A stretch of 64,000 nt of DNA from Turnera subulata (lineage: Eukaryota > Streptophyta > Magnoliopsida > Malpighiales > Passifloraceae), in NCBI GenBank assembly GCA_028386065.3, contig JAKUCV010002086.1, positions 151,120 to 215,119 on the forward strand, in the 5' to 3' direction. Shown piece after piece: positions 35,450-46,205 of the stretch. The notes beneath the pieces are model-generated. The model was given only the letters and a program-made list of their open reading frames with translations, was not told where the DNA came from and did no database searches. The position numbers and the translations under genes are program-made. Numbering within the stretch: the first letter of the stretch is position 1; the number at the start of each line of letters is the position of its first letter.

Positions 35450-38400
35450 TGAAACGCCCCGACCCGTATTTACCGTACACAGTAAACACGTGCCGGAACT
35501 GTGACGACCCATCCAAAACAAGCCCCGCATACAGTGTATACATCAGTAACTCGGGCTCAACAACCCAAAGATAATAACGTCAATAACAACATAATCGGCC
35601 CAATGGCCCAACAATAACAAAATAATGCAAAGCGGAAGACTTTAATAACTCACATAAACACTGTATGCGACATAGATGCAAACTATAGTTCCGAGCCCTG
35701 TCCAAGGGATAACGCCGCAGCCTGTCTGGAATGCAACATACCTGTACCACAAATAACTCATCCTACGGGATGAAAGCCCGCAGGTGAGGGGTGAGTCCGA
35801 AGTGCCCACCGGGTAAAACCCATAAGCAAATATACATATACAACAACCGTAAATTCCCAAGTCACGTCACCGACAATTAACTAAGGTTCTCACGAACCTT
35901 AAATGACACACTTGTGATTCTAGACATGCTATTCCAATTTTATTATCAGGGCCCCTATCACAAGTTAAATGATGGCCGTCGCCTGGTAGTCAAGCTAGCT
36001 AGCCCGTGGATCCCGCCCTGGTACCTCCACGTAATAACTGGCACAGACAGGGAGCAGACCCCAAGCACACTCTTCCCCAGAGCCTAAAATAATAACTGGT
36101 ACAGACAGAAAGCAGACCCCAAGCACAATCTTCCCCAGCACCATAAAAATAAGACTACCATCTGGGTGTTCCAACATTTAACCGTGACTACTAGATGTCT
36201 AAGTGTTTCCATTTTATTAATTTAACTATTTTAGTCTTGATACCACAATACTGTTAACCAGCCATCAACTCATTATCCCTCGCAGCCTCTCCGCTCGTCT
36301 GGATAATAATCAATACCAAACTATCATCACATAATAGTACCCCCGGTACTCAACTCACACAATTCTATAGTCAACAACAGTAGTAGTCTTACTTATGTCC
36401 ACAATCCAACATCATCAATAATATCAACAGCAACAGTAATTTCAACAACATCAACGGCAACAATTATCCACTTAATTCATCACACAACAACCATACACAG
36501 GCACAAAGTTTCACACCAGCAAACATCACATATAGCAAAGAAACAGCAACTTGATATCACGGGAAGTATATAAATATTTACTTAACCTCACCTTGGCCTG
36601 TTACTTAACTTTGAAAACATCAATCGGTCCAATGCCGGTTCCACCGGAACTGCTCGATATCGACTCCTATATAACAAATAATAAATGCACACATAAGATG
36701 CACATAATAGGTATGCTATGATGCCCTAAATTGTAAATTTAACCCCCCTTGGTTATACGTCATCATCTCCATAAAATTATTATACTTGCCAAAATATAAT
36801 TACCAAATATTATTATTTTATTATTATTTTTTAAAAAGGTATTATTATATATACTTAGTGAAATATTCCCCGTACTATACAATACCGTATATATTTCCAA
36901 AACATTTTCATAGTATATATACCCCTTTTCATAAAATTATTTACTCTTATAATAATTTTTCAAAGGATATTCATATAGTAATTACATTTCCTCAAAATAA
37001 TATGTCAATGTAATCATTTTATTATATTATTATTATTATTTATATTTATATTTTTTTAAGTAAAACATATCCACATACTACATATATATATATTTCCCAA
37101 AATACTATAACTCATACTTACCATATTATTATTAAAATATCCATAACATAATTACCTTAATTTACCCAAAATAATAATCTGTCAAGACCATTATTTCACT
37201 TAAAATCATATAACATGTTCATTTCCAATTTATTTACCATATTATTATATTATTATTTCCCAGAAAAATATAATCATACAATTTATATACATATTTCCAG
37301 AAAATATCATTATATATATATATATATATGTATATATATGTATGTATATCTTTGTGTAATTAAAACAGACTGGGCCTTTCTTTAATCAATAACCCAGCCC
37401 AAAAGCTTTTACCCAAACCCATAGACGTCCGGCCCACTGTTCCAAGACAACAGGCCCAAGACCAGGCCCATCGCCCTGAATCCAGCAGCCACGGCCCATC
37501 CTTGGGTTGTCTTCAACCTTGAGCACGGCTGCTCACCTTGGTGGAATGATGGCGACGTCGAGGCGGGGCAAGGTTGGCTGCAGGCGCGGGACGTCGACGT
37601 GAGCACGGCGGCGAAGACGCATGGGTATGGGGTGCGACTTGCAGCAGCATTCGGTCAGCAGAAGAGGAGGCGGCTCGGTGGTGTTTGCTTCGGCGAGCTC
37701 ACGGCGGGACGGTGGTGCAACTTCAGTCGGAGCGACAGAGAGGAGGAAGCGACGCGAACTAAAGCACGAGGGAGAAGGCTTCGCTGTTGGTGGTTGCTGA
37801 CGTTGGGTCGCTGCGTGCGGCGGGGGCGAGGCGATGGCTTCGGTTTGCAGCAAGGAAGGGCGGTGCGACGGCGAAGGGAGGAGGAAGGTGGCAGCATGTG
37901 GTGGCGGTGTTGGGTAAGGTGGTCGGCAGCGAGAGTTGTGTGTGTTTATTTTTTATTTTTTTTTCTTTCCTGGTTTGTGAAGGGTGAAGGAAACTGGGTT
38001 TATGTTTGCAGGTAAGATAGTTGGGTTTTGTGTTTTTGCAGTGGAAGGTGAAGGTGGCACTGGGTAGTGGGTTTGAAGAATTTGCAGATGAAGTTTTGCA
38101 GAGGAGAGGAGGTGGTGTGTTGGTGATGTACTGGGTGTGTGTGTGTGTGCAGGAAGAAGAAAGGTGGCGATGGTGAACTGGGTGCAGGTAATCACGGGTG
38201 ACACAGGCAGAGAAAAATAAAATAAGGCGCCGCCTGCATTATTGCCTCAATAATGCAGGCGTGTCCAAACCGGACCAGAAAATAACTGATACACCCACTT
38301 AATTATTTTCCGGTGTGATTTTTCCGAGAATTCCGGGACGCGAAAAAAATACTGACTTAGGTCCGAAAAATCCACGGAAAAATCCCGAGCGCGGGAAAAC

Positions 38401-38529
38401 CCTTGGTTTCGAAAAACGATACCCGATTTACCTTGAATTAATTACCTAAGATTAATTCATTCGGTAAATCATGGTAAAAAGACTTTTACAGTCCCGGTAA
38501 AAATCCAAATTTTTACCCGGGCTGTTACA
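35450..38529 (-). repeat. Right (5') LTR of the gypsy derivative, full length
   Basis: 3080 bp, TGAAACGCCCCGACCC to CCCGGGCTGTTACA on the plus strand. It retains the roughly 880 bp missing from the left LTR. Contains the hairpin at 38231-38261 and a GC-rich block at 37540-37930. Frames inside are not called as genes. Confidence 0.92.
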
Positions 38530-38534
38530 GGCAT

Positions 38535-38869
38535 GCTTGGATATATTTTATTTGCAGGTTTTTTGTTTCGATTGTAAATTGAAAGTTTATTTTCGTTTGT
38601 AGATTGTTCTTCAATCCTCAAATTGTAACAATAATGCCTACGTAATTTTAGTTTGTAGTTTATCTTTGTAAAGTGTAAAATTTACTCATGAATATAGAGT
38701 ATTTATTGTCGATATATTTCTTGTAAAATAATTAGCTGATATAATTATTGTAATAAAGAAGTATTTTTAATTTTTTTAAAAAAATTGTTATGATTTTACA
38801 TTATTACAAATTGTAGCAGCCCAATTTCGATTACAATTTTTTATTTTTTTTCTACAAATTAGTGAGGGA
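38535..38869. other. Distal interior of the CACTA element
   Basis: This continues the gene-like region after the gypsy insertion (GCATGCTTGGATATATTTTA repeats part of 30630-30645). It is AT-rich with repeated TTTGTAGTTTATC-type sequence, compatible with a 3' UTR or intron. No open frame. Confidence 0.4.
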
Positions 38870-39275
38870 TTTTCCGATGGGCAGGTTGTGAGGGAAAATT
38901 ATCCTTCACTATATGTGACGGATTTTCTGGCAGGAACACTTTCAATGGGTATGGCACTAGCGAGGGAATTAGCTCGCTAATAGTGGGGGAATTAGCGAAG
39001 ATTTATTTTGTGAGGGATTTTCCCCTCACAGTTAGCATGGGATGTTGCGACAAATCATATTGTAAGGGATATACGTCCTTACAATTGTGATGGAAAATCC
39101 CTCGCAAAATTCGTTGCAAAAGAATCCCTCACAAAATCCCTCACAAACCCGTTTGTTAGGAGTATTTTCCTGACGTCCAAAATCCGTCGCAAAAGCCCTC
39201 ACAAACGGATTTAGTGAGGGATTTCTTGTAAAATCCCTCACAGAATCCCTCGCTAAATTCAGTTTTTCTAGTAGT
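38870..39275. repeat. Right subterminal repeats of the CACTA element
   Basis: Multiple GTGAGGGATTTTCC, CCCTCACA and AAAATCCCTCGC motifs in both orientations, matching the left subterminal region. They lead to the terminal CTAGTAGTG. Confidence 0.88.
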
Positions 39276-39276
39276 G

Positions 39277-39642
39277 GGTGATTTGGATTCCATCACACCA
39301 AACCTTCTTTCAATTAGCGTGACCAGCAGGCCCTGACTCCTTAGTTTGTATAGGGCAATATGATGCAACATCTGATATGCCCAGCAGATGGGACTCTTCG
39401 CCATCATGCATCCAATTAGCCATAAGTCAGCATTCTTGATATCTACTAAGTGCCAAGGGTGCGGCAGAATTACCCTGGAGATCATATAAAGCAAAGCCCG
39501 AGCTAGAGGGTTTGATTACTGATAAGTACCCTTTTCGGATAAACCATACATAGCTCTGACTTGCTGAACATAAGTTGGCCCTCTTTTGATATTTACTCTT
39601 ACCCTTTCTGATGATTTGAACACCTTTTGAAAGTTTCCTCAT
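39277..39642 (-). pseudogene. N-terminal part of the env-like gene of copia copy A
   Basis: The minus strand encodes ILPHPWHLVDIKNADLWLIG, then MLHHIALYK and LVTLIERRFGV, a pattern like the putative plant transposon protein domain seen in Sirevirus env-like frames and other plant elements. It continues into 25471-25741 across the CACTA insertion. There are stops upstream around 39480-39530. Role unknown. Confidence 0.5.
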
Positions 39643-39865
39643 TTGCTTGAATGTATAGTGTTTGTGTGCAAGCGTTATGATTGCATTAGACTAATGTGTT
39701 GATGCATGAACATATATATGCAACTATGGTTTATGCAGCAACCAGATCTACTTACAAACCTTTAAGGTAGATTACTCATCCATTGCTCAAGTTAGATTTT
39801 TGTAAGATGATTCCTCTCTAAACAAGAGATCTTGGAACCGATTTCTAAACTTCACATCTTTTGAA
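39643..39865 (-). other. pol-env linker and pol C-terminal stub of copia copy A
   Basis: Similar to 44220-44440 in copy B (GATGCATGAACATATAT, GGTTTATGCAGCAACCA, TTAAGGTAGATT). The pol end is joined to the start of reverse transcriptase at about 39860, which marks the deletion that removed most of reverse transcriptase and RNase H. Confidence 0.6.
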
Positions 39866-41071
39866 CTAATTCAGTTCTTCTTGCATTGCATTGACCCAAC
39901 TCTCATCTTGAATGGCATCATGTGCTTTTTTGGGTTCAACTTGAGACAAGAATGCAAGATGCATGTTCACATTTTGCATGGATGATCTTGTAGTCACTCC
40001 TCTGGAAATGTCACCAAGAATAGCATCAGTTGATAGTCCTCTAGGTGCTCTCACTTCTCCAAGAATTCGCTGCGAGGTTGATGTATGTCCAGTGAGATTT
40101 GGTTTTTCACCAACCAGATCCGGCAGATTGTCATTTTGTTGTTGTGATGCATCATATGGAACCAAGACAGGTAGTTCCTCATCCTTTTCATCAGATGAGA
40201 GATCAACGTTTACAACCTGTGGTTGAACTTCAAGAATAGCATCTGCATCTTCAGCATCACAAGGATTAATTTCATCAAAAACAACATGTATGGTTTCTTC
40301 TACAACCATAGTGTTCTTATTATAGACTCGATCAGCTTTACTGGTAGTGGAGTAACCAAGAAATATTCCATCATCAGATTTGGCATCAAATTTATCAAGA
40401 TTATCTTTGGTATTCAGGATATAGCATTTGGATCCAAAAATTCGAAAGTAAGCAATATTTGGTTTCTTATCATACCATATCTCATAGGGTGTCTTTTCAA
40501 TCAAAGGACGCATGGATACTCTATTTAAAATGTAGCATGCTGTGTTCACACCCTCTGGCCAAAAATGTGCATGTAACCTATGCTCATTAAGCATGGTTCT
40601 AGTCATTTCTTGCAAAGTTTGATTCTTCCTTTCAACAACCCCATTTTGTTGAGGTGTTCTAGGAGTTGAATAAGTGTGAACTATACCACCTTGCTCACTG
40701 AAGTGATTGAAGACAAGATTATCAAATTCTTCTCCATGATCACTTCTTATCTTTGAAATCTTATAACCTTTTTCATTTTCTAGACGCATAACAAGAGTTC
40801 CAAATTCATAACATGCATGATCCTTTTAAGCAAGGAATATAACCCATGCATATCTTGAGTAATCATCAACAATAACAAACACATATCTCTTACCACCTAA
40901 ATTGGTTGCCCTCATAGGACCAAATAAGTCAATGTGAAGCAATTCAAGAGGCCTAGACGTAAAGATATTGTGCTTAGGTTCAAAGGAACTTTTAACCTGT
41001 TTTCCAAGTTGGCATGCTCGACATGTTACATCCTTTTCATATTTCATTACATGCAGCCCTTTTACAAACAT
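39866..41071 (-). pseudogene. Integrase and start of reverse transcriptase, copia copy A
   Basis: Reading from 41071 down: CRACQLGKQVKSSF, the first catalytic Asp in LLHIDLFGPM, the second in the VDDYSRYAWV region, a stop near 40826, then IRSDHGEEFDN and STPRTPQQNGVVERKNQTLQ, which holds the catalytic Glu. It goes on through GVNTACYILNRVSMRPLIEK and a long variable acidic region to the first reverse transcriptase block (DESWVNAMQEELN), where it ends. The integrase core is nearly complete, unlike copy B. A frame change separates the two frames at about 40790-40826. Confidence 0.88.
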
Positions 41072-41072
41072 T

Positions 41073-41360
41073 TTAGTTGATAATCAAGAGATTAGGTCCA
41101 GGTTGACATGTCCAAGCCTTCGATGCCACAACGTTGGTGTCTCTGTTCTTACACTTAAGCTCATGGTTAGTTCCATTATTAAAAGATATGGAGTAAATGT
41201 TACCCTTTCTGGTACCAGTAAAAACCACATCTTTATCAACCGAACTAACAAAACATTTAGATGCTTCAAAAGTGACTTTATAACCCTTGTCATACAATTG
41301 ACTCACACTTAACAGATTATATTTATGATTGTCAACAAGCAACACCTGTTCAATGGAAGG
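41073..41360 (-). pseudogene. Protease C-terminal part and integrase N-terminal part, copia copy A
   Basis: LLVDNHKYNLLSVSQLYDKG and TGTRKGNIYSISF are the conserved copia pre-integrase block. The HHCC-region motif LWHRRLGHVNLD is split between two frames near 41115. The frame is cut on its N-terminal side by the hAT MITE at 41369-41930. Confidence 0.8.
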
Positions 41361-41368
41361 GTTAGAAT

Positions 41369-41930
41369 TAGACCTGGCAATTCGTGTTGTCGTGTCGGGT
41401 TGAACAGGTAAACGGGTTCCAAATCTTCAACCCGACCCGACTCATTTAATAATCGTGTCGTGTCGTGTCCAACCCGTTTATTACCGTGTCGAGTTCGGGT
41501 TGACCTGCGGGTTACCAATTAAGTCTAACAAGCCAACAACTCTGTTTGAAGTTTTGCACAAGTCATTGTATTTTTTAAGCAAATAGGCATATAATTTGAT
41601 TTTCTCATATATTAAATAAAATTATAAATTGTAGAATCATAATATAATAATATTTTAAAGCATTTATAGAAATATTTTTGGATAATTTTAGTAACTTTGG
41701 CCTTATATATTAAATAAGTCTTATATTAAATTAGTAAAATATCTATACCCTAAATATAATCGGGTCATAAACAGGTACCCATAGGGTTGGTGGGTCAACC
41801 AGCGACCTGACCTGCTAATTTTCGTGTCGTGTCGGGTCAACCCATTTAACTGAACGGGTTGAAAATCTCTGACCTATACCTGCTAATTTCGTGTTGGGTT
41901 GTCGTGTCAATACCCGTTTTGCCAGGTCTA
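41369..41930. mobile_element. hAT MITE (562 bp)
   Basis: Perfect 12-bp TIR TAGACCTGGCAA/TTGCCAGGTCTA with a perfect 8-bp duplication GTTAGAAT at 41361-41368 and 41931-41938. Subterminal GTCGTGTCGGGTT and ACCCGTTT motifs recur at both ends. The interior is AT-rich and does not code. It interrupts copia copy A. Confidence 0.95.
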
Positions 41931-42101
41931 GTTAGAATCAACATCACCAAACCCGAGGATCTGCCTTTTGGACTTATCCCCAAAAGTTACCTTTCTTCGG
42001 CTTTTCTTGCTTAGGGATGAGAATTTAGATATTTCACCAGTCATATGCTTTGAACATCCACTATCTAATATCCATTCATCCCCTGTTACTTGCAGAAACA
42101 A

Positions 42102-42275
42102 CTAAGTTTTAGGTACCCAAACCAATTTGGGTCCTTTTGGGTTGGACTTGATTCCTTTCGGAATCAACACATATCTAACATGTTCATCTCTTTTTTTGAG
42201 CATGCAATTTCTAATACCATGCCCATGCCTATGACAATAATAACATGTAATGTTGGGTACATGATAGCCGTGGCC
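42102..42275 (-). pseudogene. Gag zinc-knuckle segment of copia copy A
   Basis: CYYCHRHGHGIRNC is a CCHC knuckle, followed by KGPKLVWVPKT and a stop, matching the same block at 55667-55810 of copy B. The upstream gag is lost where Tat-like sequence begins at about 42276. Confidence 0.85.
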
Positions 42276-42596
42276 CGATCCCTGCAATCACAAGATTGAG
42301 ACAAACCTAGACATGAACCGCCCAAAACCAGGGACCCAGTTCTTGCAACCTTGAGATGATCAAAACCAGAAAACTCTAACCATGACGGAGCCCAGATATG
42401 AAATAAAACCAATAAGCCAAGAACCTGGTTCTTGCAGACCATTCAGCCGACACAAACACAAAATCTAAGAGCCTAGCCCTTGCAAACTATGAGAAGAGCA
42501 AACAAACCAAAAGCCGAGGACCCGGTTCTCGCAACCCAAAGCCAAGAGCCCAGCCCTTGCAAAATTTAACATGAGCCGACCTTGAGACATACAAAC

Positions 42597-42892
42597 AAAA
42601 GCCGTGTACCCAGTACCCGTAAAACCAAAAGCCGTGTACCCACTACCCGCAAGACAAAAACCGTGTGCCCAGCACCCTTAAAACAAAAGCCGTGTACCCA
42701 GTACCTGCAAAACCAAAAGCCGTGTACCCAGTACCCGCAAGACAAAAGCCGTGTGCCCAGCACCCGTATAACAAAAGTCGTGTGCCCAGTACCCGCAAAA
42801 CAAAAGCCGTGTATCCAGTACCCGCAAAACAAAAGCAGTGTGCCCAGCACCCGCAAAACAAAAGCCGTGTACCCAGTACCCGCAAAACCAAA
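42597..42892. repeat. Minisatellite of 29-30 bp in the Tat 3' UTR
   Basis: Ten tandem units of AAAAGCCGTGTACCCAGTAC plus CCGCAAAAC, with small changes. Looser relatives (GCCGAGGACCCGGTTCTCGC) extend from about 42300 to 42910. The frames that read through on both strands are created by the repeat. Confidence 0.92.
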
Positions 42893-42914
42893 GCCGAGGA
42901 CCTAGTTCTCGTAA

Positions 42915-43265
42915 ACCCCGGGATGAGATGATTCCTAAACCAAAATATTGAGTATCCAGTTGCCAAAGATGACATGATTCTTTGCCAACAACCCGATAGA
43001 TGAGATGATTCTATCGCCTTAGGATGAGATGATTCCCAAAAACCACAACTTGGGATGAGATGATTCCCAAATCAAAACCTAGTTGACAAAGATGAGATGA
43101 TTCTTTGCCAATAACCCGATAGATGAGATGATTCCATCACTTCGGGGATGAGATGATTCCTGAAAACCATAAATCTGGGATGAGATGATTCCCACAAACT
43201 GAGGGCCAGTCCCTCAAACCCTCGGGATGAGATGATTCCCGAAACGGAGCATGGGATGCTCCAAT
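42915..43265. repeat. GGGATGAGATGATTCCC repeats in the Tat 3' UTR
   Basis: GATGAGATGATTC recurs about nine times, often as a hyphenated palindrome (GGGATGAGATGATTCCC). The same motif fills the 3' UTR of the elements at 46206-54783 and 60547-63239. Confidence 0.9.
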
Positions 43266-43350
43266 CCTTTGCACACACCACATACATCAATCATTCAAAT
43301 TTGGTTGTTTCTTTCTTACATTGTTTCGTCCTTAGTCTCTAAGGACTCAT

Positions 43351-43364
43351 CAACAAGGGGCATC
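43351..43364 (+). promoter_or_regulatory. Polypurine tract of the Tat fragment
   Basis: CAACAAGGGGCATC directly before TGTGAACACCC. The same tract precedes the LTR at 61559 (CAACAAGGGGCATA). Confidence 0.75.
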
Positions 43365-44399
43365 TGTGAACACCCAAATTTGACCCACAAATTTCTACTA
43401 AAATTGGACTTCGAACTCGTTTGAACTTAGGATTAATGAGAAAATTTGATCTTAAGCTAAGGCATAGTAAGAATTTAATTTAATAGAATTAATATATTTT
43501 GGTAATTTAAACCTATATGTATTTAAATTCTAGGATTAATGAGTTGATTTAATCATAGGATAAAATATATATTAAGGTTTATTAAACTAAAATATGTTCT
43601 ATTTTATTGTTTGGGCTTTCTTGTCTAATTCCATTCCAATTATGATGAGATGATTCATTTTTTGGGTTAGGAATAAATTAGGGGCCCAAGTTAATGAAAT
43701 GAGGATTCTCCAGAGTTTAATTAGCCCATAAACACTTTACTTGCAGACTAATTTCGGTTCTGATTTTTGTGGAAAATCAGAATCAAATCACCCTTTAATT
43801 AGTAAGTGTGTTTTTGGTATGATTTTGCTTAAAATGGGTGTTAATGTGTAATTAATCAGTTATGGAATAATTTAGAGGAGTAGTAATCAAGTAATGGAGT
43901 GATTCTGGGTTGATTAGGGGTTGATTACGCGGTAGGATCATATATGCATAGATATGGTTTATGCAGCAACCAAAATTACTCACAGACTTTTAAGGTAGAT
44001 TGCACATGCCCAGCTCAAGTAGCGATCTCGATGGTTCACTTATGTCATTCCTGACTCCTGATGAGATTAGAATTCTATTGTCGCATGCAGAATTACATAA
44101 TAATGTTGTTTTGCTTCATAATTAGCATACAATTGTACCATGGAATGTAGGAAGCTTCATCTTGATAGATTGCATGTCTTTGTCCAAGCGCAATGCTACT
44201 CCATCTCTATTGATGTATGGCCGATCTAGCCTTGGCCTCATTTGCTTGAATGCATAGTGCTTGTGTGCTAGTGTTGTGAATGCAATAGCCTAATATGATG
44301 CATGAACATATATGCATAGATATGGTTTATGCAGCAACCAAAATTATTCACAGATTTTTAAGGTAGATTCCACATGCCCAGCTCAAGTCTGATTTTTGT

Positions 44400-44699
44400 A
44401 AATTGCTCCTCTTTGAGTGGCTTTGTGAAAATATCAGCAAGTTAATTTTTAGTCTTGACAAAATCAATGGCCGCATCTTTCTTCAACACCTGATCTCGAA
44501 TGAAATAGTGTCGAATTTCAATATGCTTGGTTCGAGATTGTTGCACAGGATTTTTGGTCAAATTAATTGCACTGGAACTATCACAATAGATGGGCACACA
44601 CCAAGACACAAGGGATTGCCCAAGCAATTGACATGTCCCACTTGTGCTTTTCATGTCTAAAGTACATCCTGCAAAGTTTGCATCTGAATAGCTTGTCAA
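44400..44699 (-). pseudogene. RNase H and pol C-terminus, copia copy B
   Basis: SYSDANFAGCTLDMKSTSG opens the domain. A deletion then joins GQSLVSWCVP to IYCDSSSAINLTKNPVQQSR, the conserved copia block, and RTKHIEIRHYFIRDQV follows. After a stop, LADIFTKPL ends pol. RNase H removes the RNA strand during reverse transcription; the deletion makes this copy inactive. Confidence 0.88.
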
Positions 44700-44731
44700 A
44701 ATAAAAGCATCAACTTTGGGATACTATAGTC

Positions 44732-46205
44732 CTAATGATGGTGTACCTTTAAAATACGGTTTATGGATTTAAGATGTGATTCTTTAGGACAAGATTGGAA
44801 TCGAGCACATAGACATACACTAAACATGATGTCAGGACTGGTGGCAGTGAGATATAGGAGACTACCTATCATGCCTTGATACATCTTGATATCAACATCC
44901 TTACCATTCTCATCTTTGTCAAGTTTGGTTGAGGTACTCATAGGTGTAGGACTAGATTTGGTTGCATCCATACCAAATCTCTTAAGTAGCTCGCGAATGT
45001 ATTTTGCTTGATTTATGAAGATGCTACCATCAAGTTGTTTAACTTGAAATCCCAGAAAATATGTGAGTTCTCTCATCATACTCATCTCAAACTCACTGTG
45101 CATAAGTTTCTCAAAGTCCTTACAAAGAAGATCATTAGTAGCACCAAATAAAAAATCATCAACATATATTTGCACAATGATCACATCATCTTTGTATGTT
45201 TTGACAAGCAAAGTAGAATCAACTCTTCCTCTCCTAAAACCCGTAGACACAAGATAAGAACTTAGTCTATCATACCATGCTCTAGGAGCTTGTTTTAACC
45301 CATATAATGCCTTTTTAAGTTTGTAAACATAATCAGGATGTTCATGACATTCAAAACCCGGTGCTTGTTCAGCATAGACTTCTTCCATAATAAAGCCATT
45401 TAAAAATGCACTCCTAACATCCATTTGATGTAATTTAAATGATCTAAATGATGCAAAGGCAAGCAACATACGAATAGATTCTAACCTAGAAACAGGAACA
45501 AAAGTCTCATCATAATCAATACCTTCTTCTTGACTGTACCTTGAGCAACAAACCTTGCTTTGCTTCTTACCACAATGCCAGATTCATCAAGTTTGTTTCT
45601 GAAAACCCATTTTGTCCTAGTGATAGGGTATTCAGGAGGTCTAGGTACTAGCTCCCACATATCACTTCGTTTGAACTGATTCAGTTCCTCTTGCATTGCA
45701 TTAACCCAGCTCTCATCTTGAATGGCATCATGTGCGTTCTTGGGCTCAATTTGTGACAAGAATGCAAGGTGTGTGTTTATATTCCACATGAATGACCTTG
45801 TGGTTATTCCTTGGGTGATATCACCAAGAATAGCACCAGTTGAGAGTCCTCTAGGTACTCTGATATTTTGAGAAGAGCGTTGTGAAGTTGATGCATGTGT
45901 AGTGACATTTGGTTTTTTCGCAACCAGATCTGGCAGAATGTAGTGTTGTTGTGATGCATCATGTGGAACTAATATAGATAGTTCTTCATCTTTTTCATCA
46001 GACGGGATATCAATGTTAATAACCTGTTGTTGAACTTCAGGAATAATATCTGCAACATCTTCAACACTTAGATCACAAGGGTCAGTTTCATCAAAAACAA
46101 CATGTATGGTTTCTTCAACAACCATATTTATCTTGTTATAGACTCGATATCCTTTGTATTCAGAATATAGCATTTAGACCGAAAGACCCGAAAGTAAGAA
46201 ATATT
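44732..46205 (-). pseudogene. Reverse transcriptase, copia copy B
   Basis: The N-terminal segment (about 45481-45700, DESWVNAMQEELNQFKRSDM, then RTKWVFRNKLDE) and the core (44732-45469) lie in different frames. The core has QMDVRSAFLNGFI, ALYGLKQAPRAWYDRL and the catalytic IYVDDFLFGA. A long variable region (VVFDETDPCD to RGLSTGAILGDI) links integrase to reverse transcriptase, as in copia elements. The break between the frames is at about 45470-45540. The 5' part of pol resumes beyond the Tat insertion at 54784. Confidence 0.92.

Larger units (their letters stand above)
30913..38529 (-). mobile_element. gag-pol-less gypsy chromovirus derivative (LARD-like) carrying antisense frames
   Basis: Two LTRs (30913-33088 and 35450-38529) related to the chromovirus LTRs flank a 2361-bp internal region. 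The perfect TSD GGCAT lies at 30908-30912 and 38530-38534. The polypurine tract beside the left LTR and the primer site beside the right LTR show that the element runs on the minus strand. No gag, protease, reverse transcriptase or integrase sequence is present. Instead, the plus strand (antisense to the element) carries two TATA-associated frames (33273-33650 and 34496-35179). LTR identity looks high, so insertion was recent. It must have been copied by proteins of an autonomous relative. Confidence 0.9.
25742..39276. mobile_element. CACTA (EnSpm) DNA transposon, non-autonomous, 13.5 kb with nested insertions
   Basis: The ends are CACTACTAGAAAAACTGGAT at 25742 and its reverse complement ending CAGTTTTTCTAGTAGTG at 39276. 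A 3-bp duplication GGT lies at 25739-25741 and 39277-39279. Both subterminal regions are packed with GCGAGGGATTTTTCCGTCAC-type repeats in both orientations, the usual transposase-binding layout of CACTA elements. No TNP2-like transposase frame was found between the ends. About 5 kb of its own sequence remains after removing the hAT element (29219-30478) and the gypsy derivative (30913-38529). It disrupts the env-like frame of copia copy A. Confidence 0.93.
24375..42275 (-). mobile_element. Sirevirus-like Ty1/copia element, copy A (minus strand), decayed and heavily nested
   Basis: Reading on the minus strand, from 42275 down to 24375, it contains the second zinc knuckle of gag, protease/integrase, the start of reverse transcriptase, a linker, an env-like frame, a polypurine tract and part of the 3' LTR. 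It is interrupted by a hAT MITE (41369-41930) and a 13.5-kb CACTA element (25742-39276). Most of the reverse transcriptase and all of RNase H are deleted at about 39860. The 5' part is lost at about 42275, where a Tat-like element fragment begins. The gene order with an env-like frame after pol suggests the Sirevirus genus. Confidence 0.8.
42276..43940 (+). mobile_element. Tat/Ogre-like element fragment (3' UTR plus truncated LTR)
   Basis: It consists of a repeat-filled 3' untranslated region, a polypurine tract and the first 576 bp of an LTR that begins TGTGAACACCC at 43365 and stops abruptly at GGTAGGATCA (43940). No coding domain remains. It separates copia copies A and B and has no TSD at the visible borders, so it probably reflects recombination rather than simple insertion. 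Confidence 0.7.

Noticed and set aside
42597..42892. CRISPR-like array
   Set aside because: The units are directly adjacent without unique spacers, and the sequence is a plant nuclear retroelement 3' UTR.
42566..42975. Repeat protein with about 10 units on either strand
   Set aside because: Created by a 29-30 bp minisatellite that reads through in several frames on both strands; no start context or domain.
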